Source of the DNA: an uncultured Planctomycetales bacterium
Lineage (GTDB): Bacteria > Planctomycetota > Planctomycetia > Isosphaerales > Isosphaeraceae
Length of the DNA stretch: 64,000 nt
Direction: 5' to 3'
NCBI GenBank assembly: GCA_903926465.1
Contig: CAIYJE010000055.1
Coordinates: 32,361 to 96,360 of the forward strand
The position numbers were made by a program, and so were the translations under genes. The first letter of the stretch is position 1. The number at the start of each line of letters is the position of its first letter. This document shows positions 8,665 to 17,719 of this stretch, piece by piece. The notes beneath the pieces were generated by a model. The model ran no database searches. It saw nothing but the letters and a program-made list of their open reading frames with translations, and was not told the DNA's origin.

Positions 8665-9651
8665 TCAAATGTTGACTGCGCCTCGAAGCACGGCATCAAT
8701 GACCTTCATCTGAGCCACGCCGTCTTCAGCGGGGGCCAGCAGGTGGCCGGCGTGAATGCTGGCGGCAAAGTGATCAACCATGGCGGCGTACTGGTTGCGG
8801 CCATCAAAGTGCAGGGTTTCGGGCTCGGCGGCGCCCGAGTCGGAGCCGAGCCTCAGCAGGGTGGCGGTCGGGTTCGGGCCGGGCAGGAAGGCGTCTAGCA
8901 CGGTGATGGAGCCGCCGGTGCCCACCAGTTCGAGCCGGTTGCGGTAGGGGAGTTCAAAGCTGCAGTCGATGTTGCCAATCACCCCGTTGGCGAACCCGAG
9001 GTGGGTGGCCAGCGTCATATCCACGCCGGTGGGCCCACGTTTGACCAGGGTCTGAATCGATTCCGGTTCACTCTGGGTGAACAGCCGCGCGGCGTTCACG
9101 CCATAGCAGCCCACGTCAAACAGGGCACCGCCGCCACGGGTGGGATCGAGCCGCCAGTCGGTGGGGTCGATCGAGAACGAGAATGAGACGTTGATCACCC
9201 TGAGCGTGCCAATTTCGCCAGCCTCAATTCGCCTTCGGATCTCCACGATTCTGGGCGCGTACCGCCACATGAACGCTTCCATCAAAATCACGCCGCGCTG
9301 CTTGCAGTGGTCGGCCATGGCCAGGGCTTCGGCCGCATCGCGCGCTACTGGCTTTTCACACAAAACGTGCTTACCGGCGTCGGCCGCGGCCTTGGTCCAG
9401 TCCAGGTGCAGTTCATTGGGCAAAGGGATATAAACGGCATCAATGTCTGGGTCGGCGAGCAGGGCTTCGTAAGAGCCGTAGGCGCGCGGGATGTTGAATT
9501 CCTTGGCCCATTCGTCGGAACTCGTTTGCTGGCGACTGGCCAGGGCGAGCAGGGTACTGGAGTGAGATTCGCGAATGCCGGGAATCAGGCCACGGCGTGT
9601 GATACGGGCGCAGCCGAGAATGCCCCAGCGGATTGGCTTGGTGCTACTCAT
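8665..9651 (-). CDS. Gfo/Idh/MocA family oxidoreductase
   Basis: A 328-residue NAD(P)-dependent dehydrogenase. The N-terminal Rossmann domain starts IRWGILGCARITRRGLIPG; YIPLPNELHLDW and the hallmark HVLCEKPVA follow, with the catalytic-region stretch EAFMWRYAPRI and then GGGALFDVGCYGVNAARL in the C-terminal alpha/beta domain. The EAFMWR motif places it near the glucose-fructose oxidoreductase and dimeric dihydrodiol dehydrogenase branch, acting on sugars or sugar-like substrates. It has no signal peptide and is cytoplasmic. It stands alone with no sugar-operon neighbour, so the substrate cannot be assigned. A second member of the superfamily at 39479-40522 is only distantly similar. Confidence 0.92.
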   Translation of the reverse strand: MSSTKPIRWGILGCARITRRGLIPGIRESHSSTLLALASRQQTSSDEWAKEFNIPRAYGSYEALLADPDIDAVYIPLPNELHLDWTKAAADAGKHVLCEKPVARDAAEALAMADHCKQRGVILMEAFMWRYAPRIVEIRRRIEAGEIGTLRVINVSFSFSIDPTDWRLDPTRGGGALFDVGCYGVNAARLFTQSEPESIQTLVKRGPTGVDMTLATHLGFANGVIGNIDCSFELPYRNRLELVGTGGSITVLDAFLPGPNPTATLLRLGSDSGAAEPETLHFDGRNQYAAMVDHFAASIHAGHLLAPAEDGVAQMKVIDAVLRGAVNI

Positions 9652-9982
9652 GGATCATGATCCATTCATGGGTTAGAGGAAATCGAAGCGAGGACGGAAG
9701 ATTGCTGGATGGCCTGCAGCGGCTCACGATGGGGTTGCATCAACACAGGGACGCCTCAGTGAACACCACCGATTACAGGTCCGAGTGTGGCACGACTCCT
9801 GGAGAGTCGAGCGACTTTGAATGAGTTTGCGACGTTTCCAGAAGCTGTTCGGTGCGTTTCTCAAATCACGCGGTGCTGTTTGGTGAAGCGTGTCCATCAA
9901 AATACCCCACCAAGAGAACCGAGGGTGGCTGTTTCACCGGTGCAATTTTAGTGTGAATCGGCATCGATGATTGCCTTGGGTG
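9652..9982. other. Intergenic region, no gene seen
   Basis: 331 bases between two minus-strand genes. GGCTCACGATGGGGTTGCATC (about 9715-9735) resembles the GGTTCACG-GGTTGCAC end of the repeat family at 26385 and 38941. I find no other structure and no reading frame with family features. Confidence 0.4.
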
Positions 9983-10378
9983 TTACACGTCGGGGGCCGG
10001 CGGAAACGCGTCTCGAAAATGATCAATGACGGGGGGCAGATTGTCACTGGCCCAAACGATGGCGATAATATCAAAACGGCAGGGGATGGCGGCTTCCAGC
10101 ATTCCGTATCTCCGCAAGAAAGCCCGTGCCGTGCGTGTAATTCTGCGCTGTTTTTCCGGGGTAACGGCCTCGGCGGGCAAACCTCGACGTCGGGTTTTGA
10201 CTTCGACGAAGACCAATGTGTTCCCCTCGCGGGCCACCAGGTCGATCTCTCCGCGCCGTACGCGGAACTGGCGAGCAAGAATTCGGAACCCCTGGCGCTG
10301 GAGATGGCGTGCGGCAAGCCGTTCTCCCCGGTTTCCCAGTGTGATCCGCAACAGGCGGTTGAATCGGCGCAGGTTCAT
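9983..10378 (-). CDS. UPF0102 (YraN) family endonuclease-like protein
   Basis: A 131-residue protein with the family's restriction-endonuclease-like core: GNRGERLAARHLQRQGF, then RRGEIDLVAREGNTLVFVEVKTR, in which Glu-Ile-Asp and the later Glu-Val-Lys form the PD-(D/E)xK-type catalytic signature. The helix TPEKQRRITRTARAFLRR and the strand RFDIIAIVW complete the fold. Length and motif order are normal for YraN. The biochemical role is still unsettled in the literature, and processing of DNA ends or junctions is inferred from the fold. In many genomes it follows rnhB; here it does not, and its neighbours are an unrelated lipoprotein and an oxidoreductase. Confidence 0.9.
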   Translation of the reverse strand: MNLRRFNRLLRITLGNRGERLAARHLQRQGFRILARQFRVRRGEIDLVAREGNTLVFVEVKTRRRGLPAEAVTPEKQRRITRTARAFLRRYGMLEAAIPCRFDIIAIVWASDNLPPVIDHFRDAFPPAPDV

Positions 10379-10532
10379 GCGTGGCTCCGGTACCTGCTGC
10401 CGCAGGCCAACCCAGGGCCGGTTCTGGAAACCGCCAAACCTGTCGCTAGCCAGCGCCGAGCCACAACCGCCGGTGGGGGCGGTAAAACGCCTGTGGTAGG
10501 CCGATTTCTAGGAGTTGATCCAGCAGCGACCG

Positions 10533-10793
10533 CTACTTGAGGATGCCGAGGTTGGTCTCGATCTCCTGGGCCTCGCTGCTGAGCGTTCCAGCGTATCGGT
10601 TCTTTTTGAAGAAGCCATCGAGGTCTTGGGGGCGGCGGAAGGTCGGGTCGTCCTTCACGGGATCGGCCGGTGGCTCGACATCGGTCAATCCTGAACGAAG
10701 TGCCTGCTTGCGGGGCTCGCACCCGGGTGCGATCAGCAGCAGCAGGCCGGCCATCACCAGGCCACCCGGTACCATCTTTGAGAGGCGTTGCAT
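10533..10793 (-). CDS. Small lipoprotein, hypothetical
   Basis: An 86-residue protein with a clear lipoprotein signal: basic start (MQRLSKM), hydrophobic core (GGLVMAGLLLLIA) and lipobox-like IAPGC. The mature part is about 60 residues, polar and proline-rich, with FRRPQDLDGFFKKNRYAG as its most distinctive stretch. No domain is recognised. It is expected to be tethered to a membrane facing the periplasm. The gene lies 100 bases downstream of the MFS transporter on the same strand and could be its last cistron, but no functional link is visible. Confidence 0.65.
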   Translation of the reverse strand: MQRLSKMVPGGLVMAGLLLLIAPGCEPRKQALRSGLTDVEPPADPVKDDPTFRRPQDLDGFFKKNRYAGTLSSEAQEIETNLGILK

Positions 10794-10893
10794 CGACAGT
10801 TCTCCGGCATTGGTCGCGGCCCAGGTGCCAGACCAGTTCCTGGGCCCGACTTGTCATTGCGCGGGGGATCATGCCAGAAGCCTCCCAGAGTGT

Positions 10894-12423
10894 CTAGTTC
10901 GTCTGGGTGGGACTGACCGGCGGGTGCGGGTCATTGCCCCAGGCCAGAGACAAGATCAACAGCCCAACCAGCGGCGAGAGTCCAACCAGCACAAAGATCG
11001 GCGCAAATGAGCCGGTGGAGTCTTTGACCCAGCCCGCGAACGGTAGAATGCCGGCGGCGAACAGGTTTCCCATCCCGCCTAGAATGCCAACCACCAGTCC
11101 GGTGGCCGAGGGGTCAACCTCTTGGCAGAAGGCAAAGTAATTGGCCATGAAGGCGGCCGCTCCCAGGGCCATCAGTGCGAGCAGGGCCATGCAGGCATAA
11201 TCGTTGGACACCCGTCCGACCCAGGCACCCGCGCTGATCGCCAAGACGCAGAGCCCCATGATCCGTAATCGTGCGCTTGAGGGCTTCAAACCCCGGCCTG
11301 CCAGTAATCGGGAGCCGAGCCCACCCAGCAGGTTGCCGGCGTCGGCCGCCAGAAAGATCAATGCGGTAACCACGCTGCTCACAAGAAAGATCGCCGTTTC
11401 GGTCCGTTTTGGAGTGTCGGCCGCCAGAAAACTCTCGAAAAGCGAGACGAGGCCGGTCATTTTGCGCTCGCTATTCAAATACTTGGGCAGCCAGCTCACC
11501 AGGAAGTGCCAGCAGATATTGATGCTGATGGCCACCACCACCATGATCCAGAACCGGCGGAGGCGAACGACCTCTCCCAGGCTGCGGCCCCAGCCGGTGG
11601 CCCCGAGCGTGTTCAGGGGGAGCAGCCTGGCCACAATAAGCAGCCCGGTCATCAAGGTGGCCACGCCCAGCCAGCAGCCAACTGCGCCCGCCTGACGGTA
11701 GCCGATCAGGCCCACGGCCACCGCGTCCACCAGTAAGAGGCTGAATGCCAGCCAGGCACGCGGTTGAAGCCTGCCGCTGGTTCCAGAGGGCAAGAGCGGC
11801 TTCGGGGCGGGCTCGCCCGCCAGGATGCCGGCCACCGGACCACGCACGGCCAGCAGCCAGGCTGCGGACCAGACAAATCCCAGTAACCCCACGGCCACGA
11901 ACGCGGTTCGCCATCCGTAGCGCACGGTCACGAAGGGGACGATCAGGGGGGTGATTACCGCCCCCACGGCTGCCCCTGAGTTAAAAATTCCATTGCCCAG
12001 CCCCCGGTCGGCCGCAGGCAGCACCCGGCCCGTGACCTTGAGGGCGCAGGGCCAGTTGAAAGACTCGCCCACTCCCAGCAGGGCGCGACAGGCAATGAGT
12101 ACGGCCAGTGTGGGGGCAAACGCCGAGGCGATGCCGGCCAGGGACCACCAGACCACCGCCCCCAGGTAGAGCCTGCGAACGTCGAGCCGGTCTGCCATCA
12201 AGCCCGCAGGAACCTGAAGCAAGGCATAGGTCAGCGTGAACGCGGCCAGCACCCAGCCGAACGTCTCATTGTTAATCGCAAATTCCGCCTGAATCTGCGG
12301 GCTCACCAGGGCAATCGCCTGCCGGTCCATGTAATTGAGGACCGTTGAGGCAAACATCAACCAGCAAAGTCCCCAGGCCCAACCCCCGGGTGCACTTGGC
12401 GGAATGGCTTTGTGATCAGACAT
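10894..12423 (-). CDS. MFS transporter, hexuronate/anion:cation symporter-like
   Basis: A 509-residue inner-membrane protein with twelve predicted hydrophobic segments. Family marks are LNYMDRQAIALVSPQIQ in helix 1, the loop 2-3 motif GLMADRLDVRRLY, and GVGESFNWPCALKVTGR and GNGIFNSGAAVGAVITP in helices 4-5. This set is characteristic of the ExuT/GudP (anion:cation symporter) group, which imports sugar acids with protons. The central loop carries an insertion and the helix 7-8 region (SERKMTGLVSLFES) is longer than usual. The neighbours do not include a uronate pathway, so the substrate stays open. It is transcribed away from the sulfate-transport operon. Confidence 0.88.
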   Translation of the reverse strand: MSDHKAIPPSAPGGWAWGLCWLMFASTVLNYMDRQAIALVSPQIQAEFAINNETFGWVLAAFTLTYALLQVPAGLMADRLDVRRLYLGAVVWWSLAGIASAFAPTLAVLIACRALLGVGESFNWPCALKVTGRVLPAADRGLGNGIFNSGAAVGAVITPLIVPFVTVRYGWRTAFVAVGLLGFVWSAAWLLAVRGPVAGILAGEPAPKPLLPSGTSGRLQPRAWLAFSLLLVDAVAVGLIGYRQAGAVGCWLGVATLMTGLLIVARLLPLNTLGATGWGRSLGEVVRLRRFWIMVVVAISINICWHFLVSWLPKYLNSERKMTGLVSLFESFLAADTPKRTETAIFLVSSVVTALIFLAADAGNLLGGLGSRLLAGRGLKPSSARLRIMGLCVLAISAGAWVGRVSNDYACMALLALMALGAAAFMANYFAFCQEVDPSATGLVVGILGGMGNLFAAGILPFAGWVKDSTGSFAPIFVLVGLSPLVGLLILSLAWGNDPHPPVSPTQTN

Positions 12424-12840
12424 CTCGGGATTCGGGCCCTTCTGGGGCTAAGCCGGCTGGAATCGTTCAGGGTGTGGGTGGGGCGGCAAGTCGCTGACTT
12501 TCGATCGTTCCAGGCAGGCCCGGCAAGCAAGACTCAAGAATAAGGGGCCAGGCACACGGTTGCCAGGAGTCTCCGCGGCCTGAATCCATCCAAAGATCAA
12601 GAAAACCAATTCACGTCGGGGCGGCTCTGGGTCCGTTTGGCACCGCTTATGAAGCCGGAAAACGCCACAAACCCTGGCCCTAAAATTCAATTTGCAGCAA
12701 GTCAATCAATTTGGTATGAATTAGCTTGTCTTGGACTCAGGGCACGGAATAATCAGGCTGCGCCGTGTTGCTCTTGCTGTCCGGTTTGATCCGGGTTGGG
12801 ACCCGCGTGCGGAAGTTTGGCTGACCAGGAGTGGTGGGCG
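12424..12840. other. Intergenic region between divergent genes
   Basis: 417 bases separate the MFS gene from the sulfate operon. The stretch ATTCAATTTGCAGCAAG...TTGGTATGAATTAGCTTG around 12685-12730 is A/T-rich and is the likely site of the sulfate-operon promoter, though no confident -35/-10 pair can be named. I see no gene. Confidence 0.4.
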
Positions 12841-13881
12841 ATGAAGACAAGGGTTCAGGGCCTGGCTTTCTTTTTCCTGGCGCTGGGCGTTGGCCTGGTT
12901 GCTGGATGTGGTGGTTCGTCAGGTCCAGACGCGTCTGGTGATGTGATCAAGCTGGGAGCCTACTCGGTAGTGCGAGAGGCGTTTCACGATGCCTTGATTC
13001 CGGCTTTCCAGGAACACTGGAAGCAGAAAACCGGTCGGGTGGTCAGGTTTGAGGAATCGTACAACGCTTCGGGGGCCCAGGCGCGGGCCATTGCGTCTGG
13101 TTTCGATGCCGACGTGGCGATTCTCTCGCACACGGGCGACATGAACCAGCTTGTGGAAGCGAAGCGGGTTTCGCCAGACTGGGCCAAGAATCCGACGGGC
13201 GGCATTGTCACGCACAGCGTGGTGGTGATTGGGCACCGCGAGGGGAACCCCAAGGCAATTGCAGACTGGTCCGACCTGGCCAAGCCGGGCGTGGGCGTGC
13301 TTTACCCAGACCCGAAAACTTCGGGCGGGGCGCGCTGGAATATTAACGCCATCTATGGCTCGGCGTACCTGGCTTCCAAGGCGGCCGGTGGTGGCACCCC
13401 CGACCTGGCCGCCGTGGCGGATTTGCTGAAGCGGGTTCAGGCGAACGTGGTGAACATGGACGCCTCGGGCCGGCAGAGCATGTCGAGCTTTTCTGAGAGA
13501 GGTATTGGCGATGCGGTGGTCACGTATGAGAACGAGATTTTGCTGCGGAAGCGTGAAGGGAAGCCGATTGAGTATGTGGTTCCGGAGGCCACGCTGTTGA
13601 TTGAGAGCCCTGCCGCAGTGGTAGACAGTTCCGTGGAAAAGCATAAGAACCGTGAAGTTGCGACCGAGTTTCTGGCGTTTCTAACGTCGGTCGAGGGGCA
13701 GAAAATTCTTGCCAGCTACGGGTTCCGCCCGGTGGACCAGACCAGCCCATTGTTGCCTGAGTTCCCGAAGCCCGCAAAGCTCTTCACCATGGCGGATCTG
13801 GGTGGTTGGGATGAAGTGCAAACGGCTGTGTACGGCCCCAAGGGCTTGTGGACGTCGATCTTCAGCGATCAGGGTAAGTAA
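12841..13881 (+). CDS. Sulfate/thiosulfate ABC transporter substrate-binding protein
   Basis: A 346-residue binding protein of the Sbp/CysP family, predicted to capture sulfate outside the inner membrane and hand it to CysT/CysW. It begins with a lipoprotein signal ending LVAGCGG, so it is lipid-anchored, unlike the soluble enterobacterial proteins. Family blocks include GAYSVVREAFHDALIPAF, FEESYNASGAQARAIASG, DVAILSH, YPDPKTSGGARWNINAIYG and GDAVVTYENEILL. I chose ATG 12841 because AGGAG lies seven bases upstream; the in-frame 12796 start lacks a ribosome site. It is the first gene of the sbp-cysT-cysW-cysA operon, five bases before cysT. CysD/CysNC for sulfate activation lie about 33 kb away. 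Confidence 0.94.
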   Translation: MKTRVQGLAFFFLALGVGLVAGCGGSSGPDASGDVIKLGAYSVVREAFHDALIPAFQEHWKQKTGRVVRFEESYNASGAQARAIASGFDADVAILSHTGDMNQLVEAKRVSPDWAKNPTGGIVTHSVVVIGHREGNPKAIADWSDLAKPGVGVLYPDPKTSGGARWNINAIYGSAYLASKAAGGGTPDLAAVADLLKRVQANVVNMDASGRQSMSSFSERGIGDAVVTYENEILLRKREGKPIEYVVPEATLLIESPAAVVDSSVEKHKNREVATEFLAFLTSVEGQKILASYGFRPVDQTSPLLPEFPKPAKLFTMADLGGWDEVQTAVYGPKGLWTSIFSDQGK

Positions 13882-13886
13882 TACTA

Positions 13887-14729
13887 ATGGCCAGTGTGGA
13901 AACGACGCGGAGCGGCGGTGATACCGGCTTGCCGGACCTGGTGCTGCGGGGAATGACCCTGGGGTACCTGGGTTGGATGGTGGTTTTGCCCATCATTGCC
14001 CTGGGGTTCCAGTCTCTGGTTGCCGGTCCGCAAGCGTTTCTGGACGCGGTTCTGGACCCGCAGGCTGTTCATGCGCTCAAGTTGACCGTGGTCACTGCCC
14101 TGGTGATGGTGGTGATTAATGTGGTCATGGGTACTGCCACCGCCTGGGTTCTGGTGCGGTATGAGTTCCCGGGCAAGAAGGTAATGAACGCGCTGATTGA
14201 CCTGCCGTTTGCGGTGCCCACGGTGGTGACCGGCCTGATGCTGGTGCTGTTGTATGGGCCCAGCAGTGTGCTGGGGACGATTCTGGGGACGTACGGATTT
14301 TCCGTGATTTATTCCCAGCCTGGCATTGTGCTGGCCCTTTTGTTTGTGTCTTACCCGTTCGTGATCCGGAGCGTGCAGCCCGTGCTGCTGGAGCTGGACC
14401 GGGCCGAGGAAGAAGCGGCGGCAACCATGGGAGCGTCTGGATGGCTCACATTCTGGCGCGTGACGTTGCCAACCCTGGCTCCTGCCATTTTCACCGGCGC
14501 GGCCCTGTCGTTTGGTCGAGCGCTGGGTGAATTCGGGAGCGTGATCTTGGTGGCTGGCAACCAGCCGATGAAGACCAAGACCACGCCGCTTTACGTGTTT
14601 GGAGAGATTGAGAGTGGTAACAAGCAGGGTGCGATGGCGGTTTCGCTTGTTCTGCTGGCCCTCTCACTGGGAGTGCTCATCTCGTTGAACCTGTATCAGC
14701 GCCGGTGGAGTCTTGAGGATGGCAAGTGA
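13887..14729 (+). CDS. cysT: Sulfate ABC transporter permease CysT
   Basis: A 280-residue inner-membrane permease with about six hydrophobic helices. The cytoplasmic EAA loop that contacts the ATPase reads [21 protein letters not shown], and the downstream signature is RALGEFGSVILVAGNQP, typical of CysT (CysU). The helix segment [20 protein letters not shown] is also diagnostic. It pairs with CysW to form the channel of the sulfate/thiosulfate importer. The gene starts five bases after the binding-protein stop and its 3' end overlaps cysW by 11 bases, indicating translational coupling. Confidence 0.94.
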   Translation: MASVETTRSGGDTGLPDLVLRGMTLGYLGWMVVLPIIALGFQSLVAGPQAFLDAVLDPQAVHALKLTVVTALVMVVINVVMGTATAWVLVRYEFPGKKVMNALIDLPFAVPTVVTGLMLVLLYGPSSVLGTILGTYGFSVIYSQPGIVLALLFVSYPFVIRSVQPVLLELDRAEEEAAATMGASGWLTFWRVTLPTLAPAIFTGAALSFGRALGEFGSVILVAGNQPMKTKTTPLYVFGEIESGNKQGAMAVSLVLLALSLGVLISLNLYQRRWSLEDGK

Positions 14730-15597
14730 CCATGACCAGACGGGCGAAGCCGACGGGATCAACCGCTTGAGCGCGAGCAAGTGGGCCTCGCTACCGATCG
14801 GCCGTTGGCTGCTGATGACCGTGGTCATTGGCTGGTTCGCCTTGTTGATTTTGGTGCCCACCATTGCGCTGGCCAGACAGGCGTTTGCCGGGGGCCTGGC
14901 ACCGCTGGGCCGGGCGATGGCGTCCGAAGAGTTTCGGCAGGCCTTTGGGATGACCCTTGGAATTACCCTGGTGGCGGTGGTGGTGAACACCATCTTTGGA
15001 GTGTGCTTTGCCCTGGTGCTGGTCAGGCAGCGGTTCTGGGGAAAAACGCTGGCGGATGGGTTAGTGGATCTGCCGTTTGCCATTTCGCCGGTGGTGACCG
15101 GTTTGATGCTGGTGGTGCTTTACGGGCCTGATGGCTGGATTGGCCGGCATCTTGAAACGGGCGGCTTTCGGGTGGTTTATGCGTTACCGGGCATGATTCT
15201 GGCTACACTCTTTGTCACCTTGCCGTTTGTGGTAAGGGGTGTGGTGCCGGTGCTCCAGGAATTTGGCGTCGATCAGGTGGAGGCGGCTTACATTCTGGGC
15301 GCGGGCCGCTGGGTTACGTTCTGGCGGGTCACGCTCCCCTCCATTCGCTGGGGATTGGCGTACAGCATGTTGCTGCTGATCGCCCGCTCCCTGGGAGAGT
15401 TTGGCGCGGTCATGGTGGTGTCTGGTAACCTGCTGGGGCATACGCAGACCGCCACCCTGTACGTTCATGATGGCATTGAGGGGTTCCGGCCTGAAGGGGC
15501 GTACGCCGCCAGCCTGATCCTTGCCGCCGTCTCTTTTTTCATGCTGATTGGGATGGAAACGTTTCGTAAGCGACTCAAGGCCTCCAAGCAATCCTGA
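14719..15597 (+). CDS. cysW: Sulfate ABC transporter permease CysW
   Basis: A 292-residue inner-membrane permease paralogous to CysT, with matching helices ([20 protein letters not shown]), the EAA loop [19 protein letters not shown] and the CysW-type signature [21 protein letters not shown] 14719 has GGAG eight bases upstream and lies inside the end of cysT; a TTG at 14713 is the only alternative. It forms the CysT-CysW heterodimer energised by CysA. A 46-base gap precedes cysA. Confidence 0.94.
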   Translation: MASDHDQTGEADGINRLSASKWASLPIGRWLLMTVVIGWFALLILVPTIALARQAFAGGLAPLGRAMASEEFRQAFGMTLGITLVAVVVNTIFGVCFALVLVRQRFWGKTLADGLVDLPFAISPVVTGLMLVVLYGPDGWIGRHLETGGFRVVYALPGMILATLFVTLPFVVRGVVPVLQEFGVDQVEAAYILGAGRWVTFWRVTLPSIRWGLAYSMLLLIARSLGEFGAVMVVSGNLLGHTQTATLYVHDGIEGFRPEGAYAASLILAAVSFFMLIGMETFRKRLKASKQS

Positions 15598-15643
15598 GTC
15601 AATCCGACCTTTTTCACTCGCAGCGGGTGAGCGAGACCGAACC

Positions 15644-16732
15644 ATGAGTATTGTCGTCGAGAACTTATCGAAGCGGTTCGGCACGTTCCAGGCGGTGTCG
15701 GATGTGTCGTTTGAGGTGCCCACCGGCCAACTGGTGGCGCTACTGGGACCGAGCGGGTCTGGCAAGAGCACGATCCTGAGGATCATTGCCGGCCTGGAAG
15801 ACCCGGATACCGGGCGTGTAAGCCTGACCGGTGAAGATGCCACCAGCGTTCCTGTGCAGCGCCGGGGGGTGGGCTTTGTGTTTCAGCATTACGCGTTGTT
15901 CCGTCACATGACGGTCCGGCAAAATGTGGCCTTTGGGCTGGAGGTTCGTAAGAAGCCCAAGGCTGAGATCGAAGAGAAGGTTGAACGGCTGTTGAAACTT
16001 GTGCAATTGCACGGTTACGCCGATCGCTACCCGTCTCAGCTTTCGGGCGGGCAACGGCAGCGTGTGGCGTTGGCGCGGTCACTGGCTCCCGAGCCCAAGG
16101 TGCTGCTGCTCGATGAGCCGTTTGGTGCGCTCGATGCGCGGGTGCGTGATGAATTGCGGGCCTGGCTGCGTCGCCTGCATGATGAAGTGCATGTCACGAG
16201 CTTGTTTGTGACTCACGACCAGCAAGAGGCGTTCGAGGTTTCTGACCAGGTGGTGGTTCTGAACCACGGCAAGGTGGAACAGTATGGTCCGCCCCAGCAA
16301 CTGTACGAACGGCCGGTGAGCCCGTTTGTGGCGCAGTTTTTGGGCCAGGTGAACGTGCTGCCCATGAAAGCGCTCTGGAACCCGCAGGCCATTGATCTGA
16401 AACATATTCAGGAGGCGTTTGGATCAGACGTTCTGAATACCGAAGAAGCGGTTTATGTGCGGCCGCATGACCTGGACATTCATCGAGAGCCGAATACGCG
16501 CCCCTGCTGGCGGGGGCGGATCGAGCGGCTGACTCCCCTGGGAGGAATCGTTCGGATTGATCTGAGCATTAACAGTGACGAACGACTGCAAATTGACCTG
16601 CCCAGAGACCAGCAACTGGCGTTGAGCCTGGTGCAGGGCGACGATGTCTTCGTTTCACCACGTTCGTTCACGCCCATTGGTCCGCCCAAGCAAATTCCGG
16701 GAGACGCTGCGGGCACGTTTTATACAATTTGA
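15644..16732 (+). CDS. cysA: Sulfate ABC transporter ATP-binding protein CysA
   Basis: A 362-residue ATPase that powers sulfate import. Walker A is GPSGSGKST (35-43), the signature is [16 protein letters not shown] (from 133), Walker B is [12 protein letters not shown] and the switch His lies in [13 protein letters not shown]. The C-terminal third is a TOBE-like regulatory domain ([23 protein letters not shown]). ATG 15644 starts exactly at the family N-terminus [12 protein letters not shown]; the frame upstream is not coding. Its last 138 bases recur almost unchanged at 21657-21795, beyond the sulfatase and porin genes, which suggests a duplication or insertion at this point. Confidence 0.95.
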   Translation: MSIVVENLSKRFGTFQAVSDVSFEVPTGQLVALLGPSGSGKSTILRIIAGLEDPDTGRVSLTGEDATSVPVQRRGVGFVFQHYALFRHMTVRQNVAFGLEVRKKPKAEIEEKVERLLKLVQLHGYADRYPSQLSGGQRQRVALARSLAPEPKVLLLDEPFGALDARVRDELRAWLRRLHDEVHVTSLFVTHDQQEAFEVSDQVVVLNHGKVEQYGPPQQLYERPVSPFVAQFLGQVNVLPMKALWNPQAIDLKHIQEAFGSDVLNTEEAVYVRPHDLDIHREPNTRPCWRGRIERLTPLGGIVRIDLSINSDERLQIDLPRDQQLALSLVQGDDVFVSPRSFTPIGPPKQIPGDAAGTFYTI

Positions 16733-17719
16733 AACGGGTCTTCTATAATTTGACGACGGAAACCGCATTCCCCGAAGCTTCAGCCGTGGCGTTGAAGCTA
16801 CGTCAATATGTTTTTGGACAACGGGAATTCCGCTTCCAAGTACCGATCCCTGCCCAGAGTTTACGAAAAAGGTTGATGGCCTGTAGTGCCAATGCAGTAA
16901 TCAATCACGGGGAAACTGAGCGAGTGGATTGAGACTTTGCTGCGACCGTTGCTTGCGTTATAAGCCGTTTCGTAAATGGCGTTTCGAGATTGCATCGTCT
17001 TGGAAAGATTTTTGTTCGGATATTTTCGAAGTGTTCTAAAACTATTCGTGGTGTCCGTTCAAACCACCACGTTTTGGAGTAACTGCGTTCGCGCAGATTC
17101 TTTCTACCTTGCAAGATGTATTCTTCGTCCCAAGCCGGGATTCGTCCGGCCCTGATAACTTGATTGGTTGAGGTAAGAACATCTCTGGTTTTCAACAATG
17201 CAGGGCGCTAGCAAACATTTGCTTCTGCTGAAAATCCAACTCAGGAGTTAACAGTACCTACCAGGCGCTGGTTGGTTCGATCGCGCATAAGATTTGCCAT
17301 GGCGGCTTTAGCAGTTCACGATTCGGTTGCTTATAGAGTACAGCCGCTCGGCTGTCTCTTGGTTTTGTTTCTATGTGTAACCCAATCGTAAACGCTATAG
17401 TTTAATTCTGGAGTGTACACCTACTAATATGGTTATGTCAGCTAAAAAAACCCTACGGCTTTTTGATCCAAAGCCTCGTCTATCGAATTGCGAAGGGGAA
17501 CTCTGGCCTGATCGCCCCGACGCGTATTTTTGAAAAGGAGTTCGAGCAGATTGAGGTCTGGCCGACCCATTCCAGGCCTTGCCGGAGGTCTGCGATGGGG
17601 CGTGACTTCGTGCATCGACGATAATCACGAGGGGCGTGTCTGGTCTTCCGCGCAACCAGGCGCAATTAGCCCACCTGACTTGGATGCGCGTACAACCATC
17701 ATCTCCAGGGAGAATCCAC
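16733..17719. other. Long A/T-richer intergenic region, no gene supported
   Basis: Nearly 1 kb between cysA and the sulfatase. Base composition is visibly more A/T-rich than in the flanking genes. At 17311-17352, AGTTCACGATTCGGTTGC followed by ACAGCCGCTCGGCTGT is a degenerate copy of the repeat family at 26385 and 38941. Frames on either strand, such as 17395-17892 on the minus strand, show no family features and biased composition, so I call none. The sulfatase promoter is probably here. Confidence 0.5.

Noticed and set aside
10375..10872. 165-residue minus-strand frame overlapping the small lipoprotein
   Set aside because: Arg/Pro-rich composition typical of the wrong frame of G/C-rich DNA; the overlapping lipoprotein has a clear signal.
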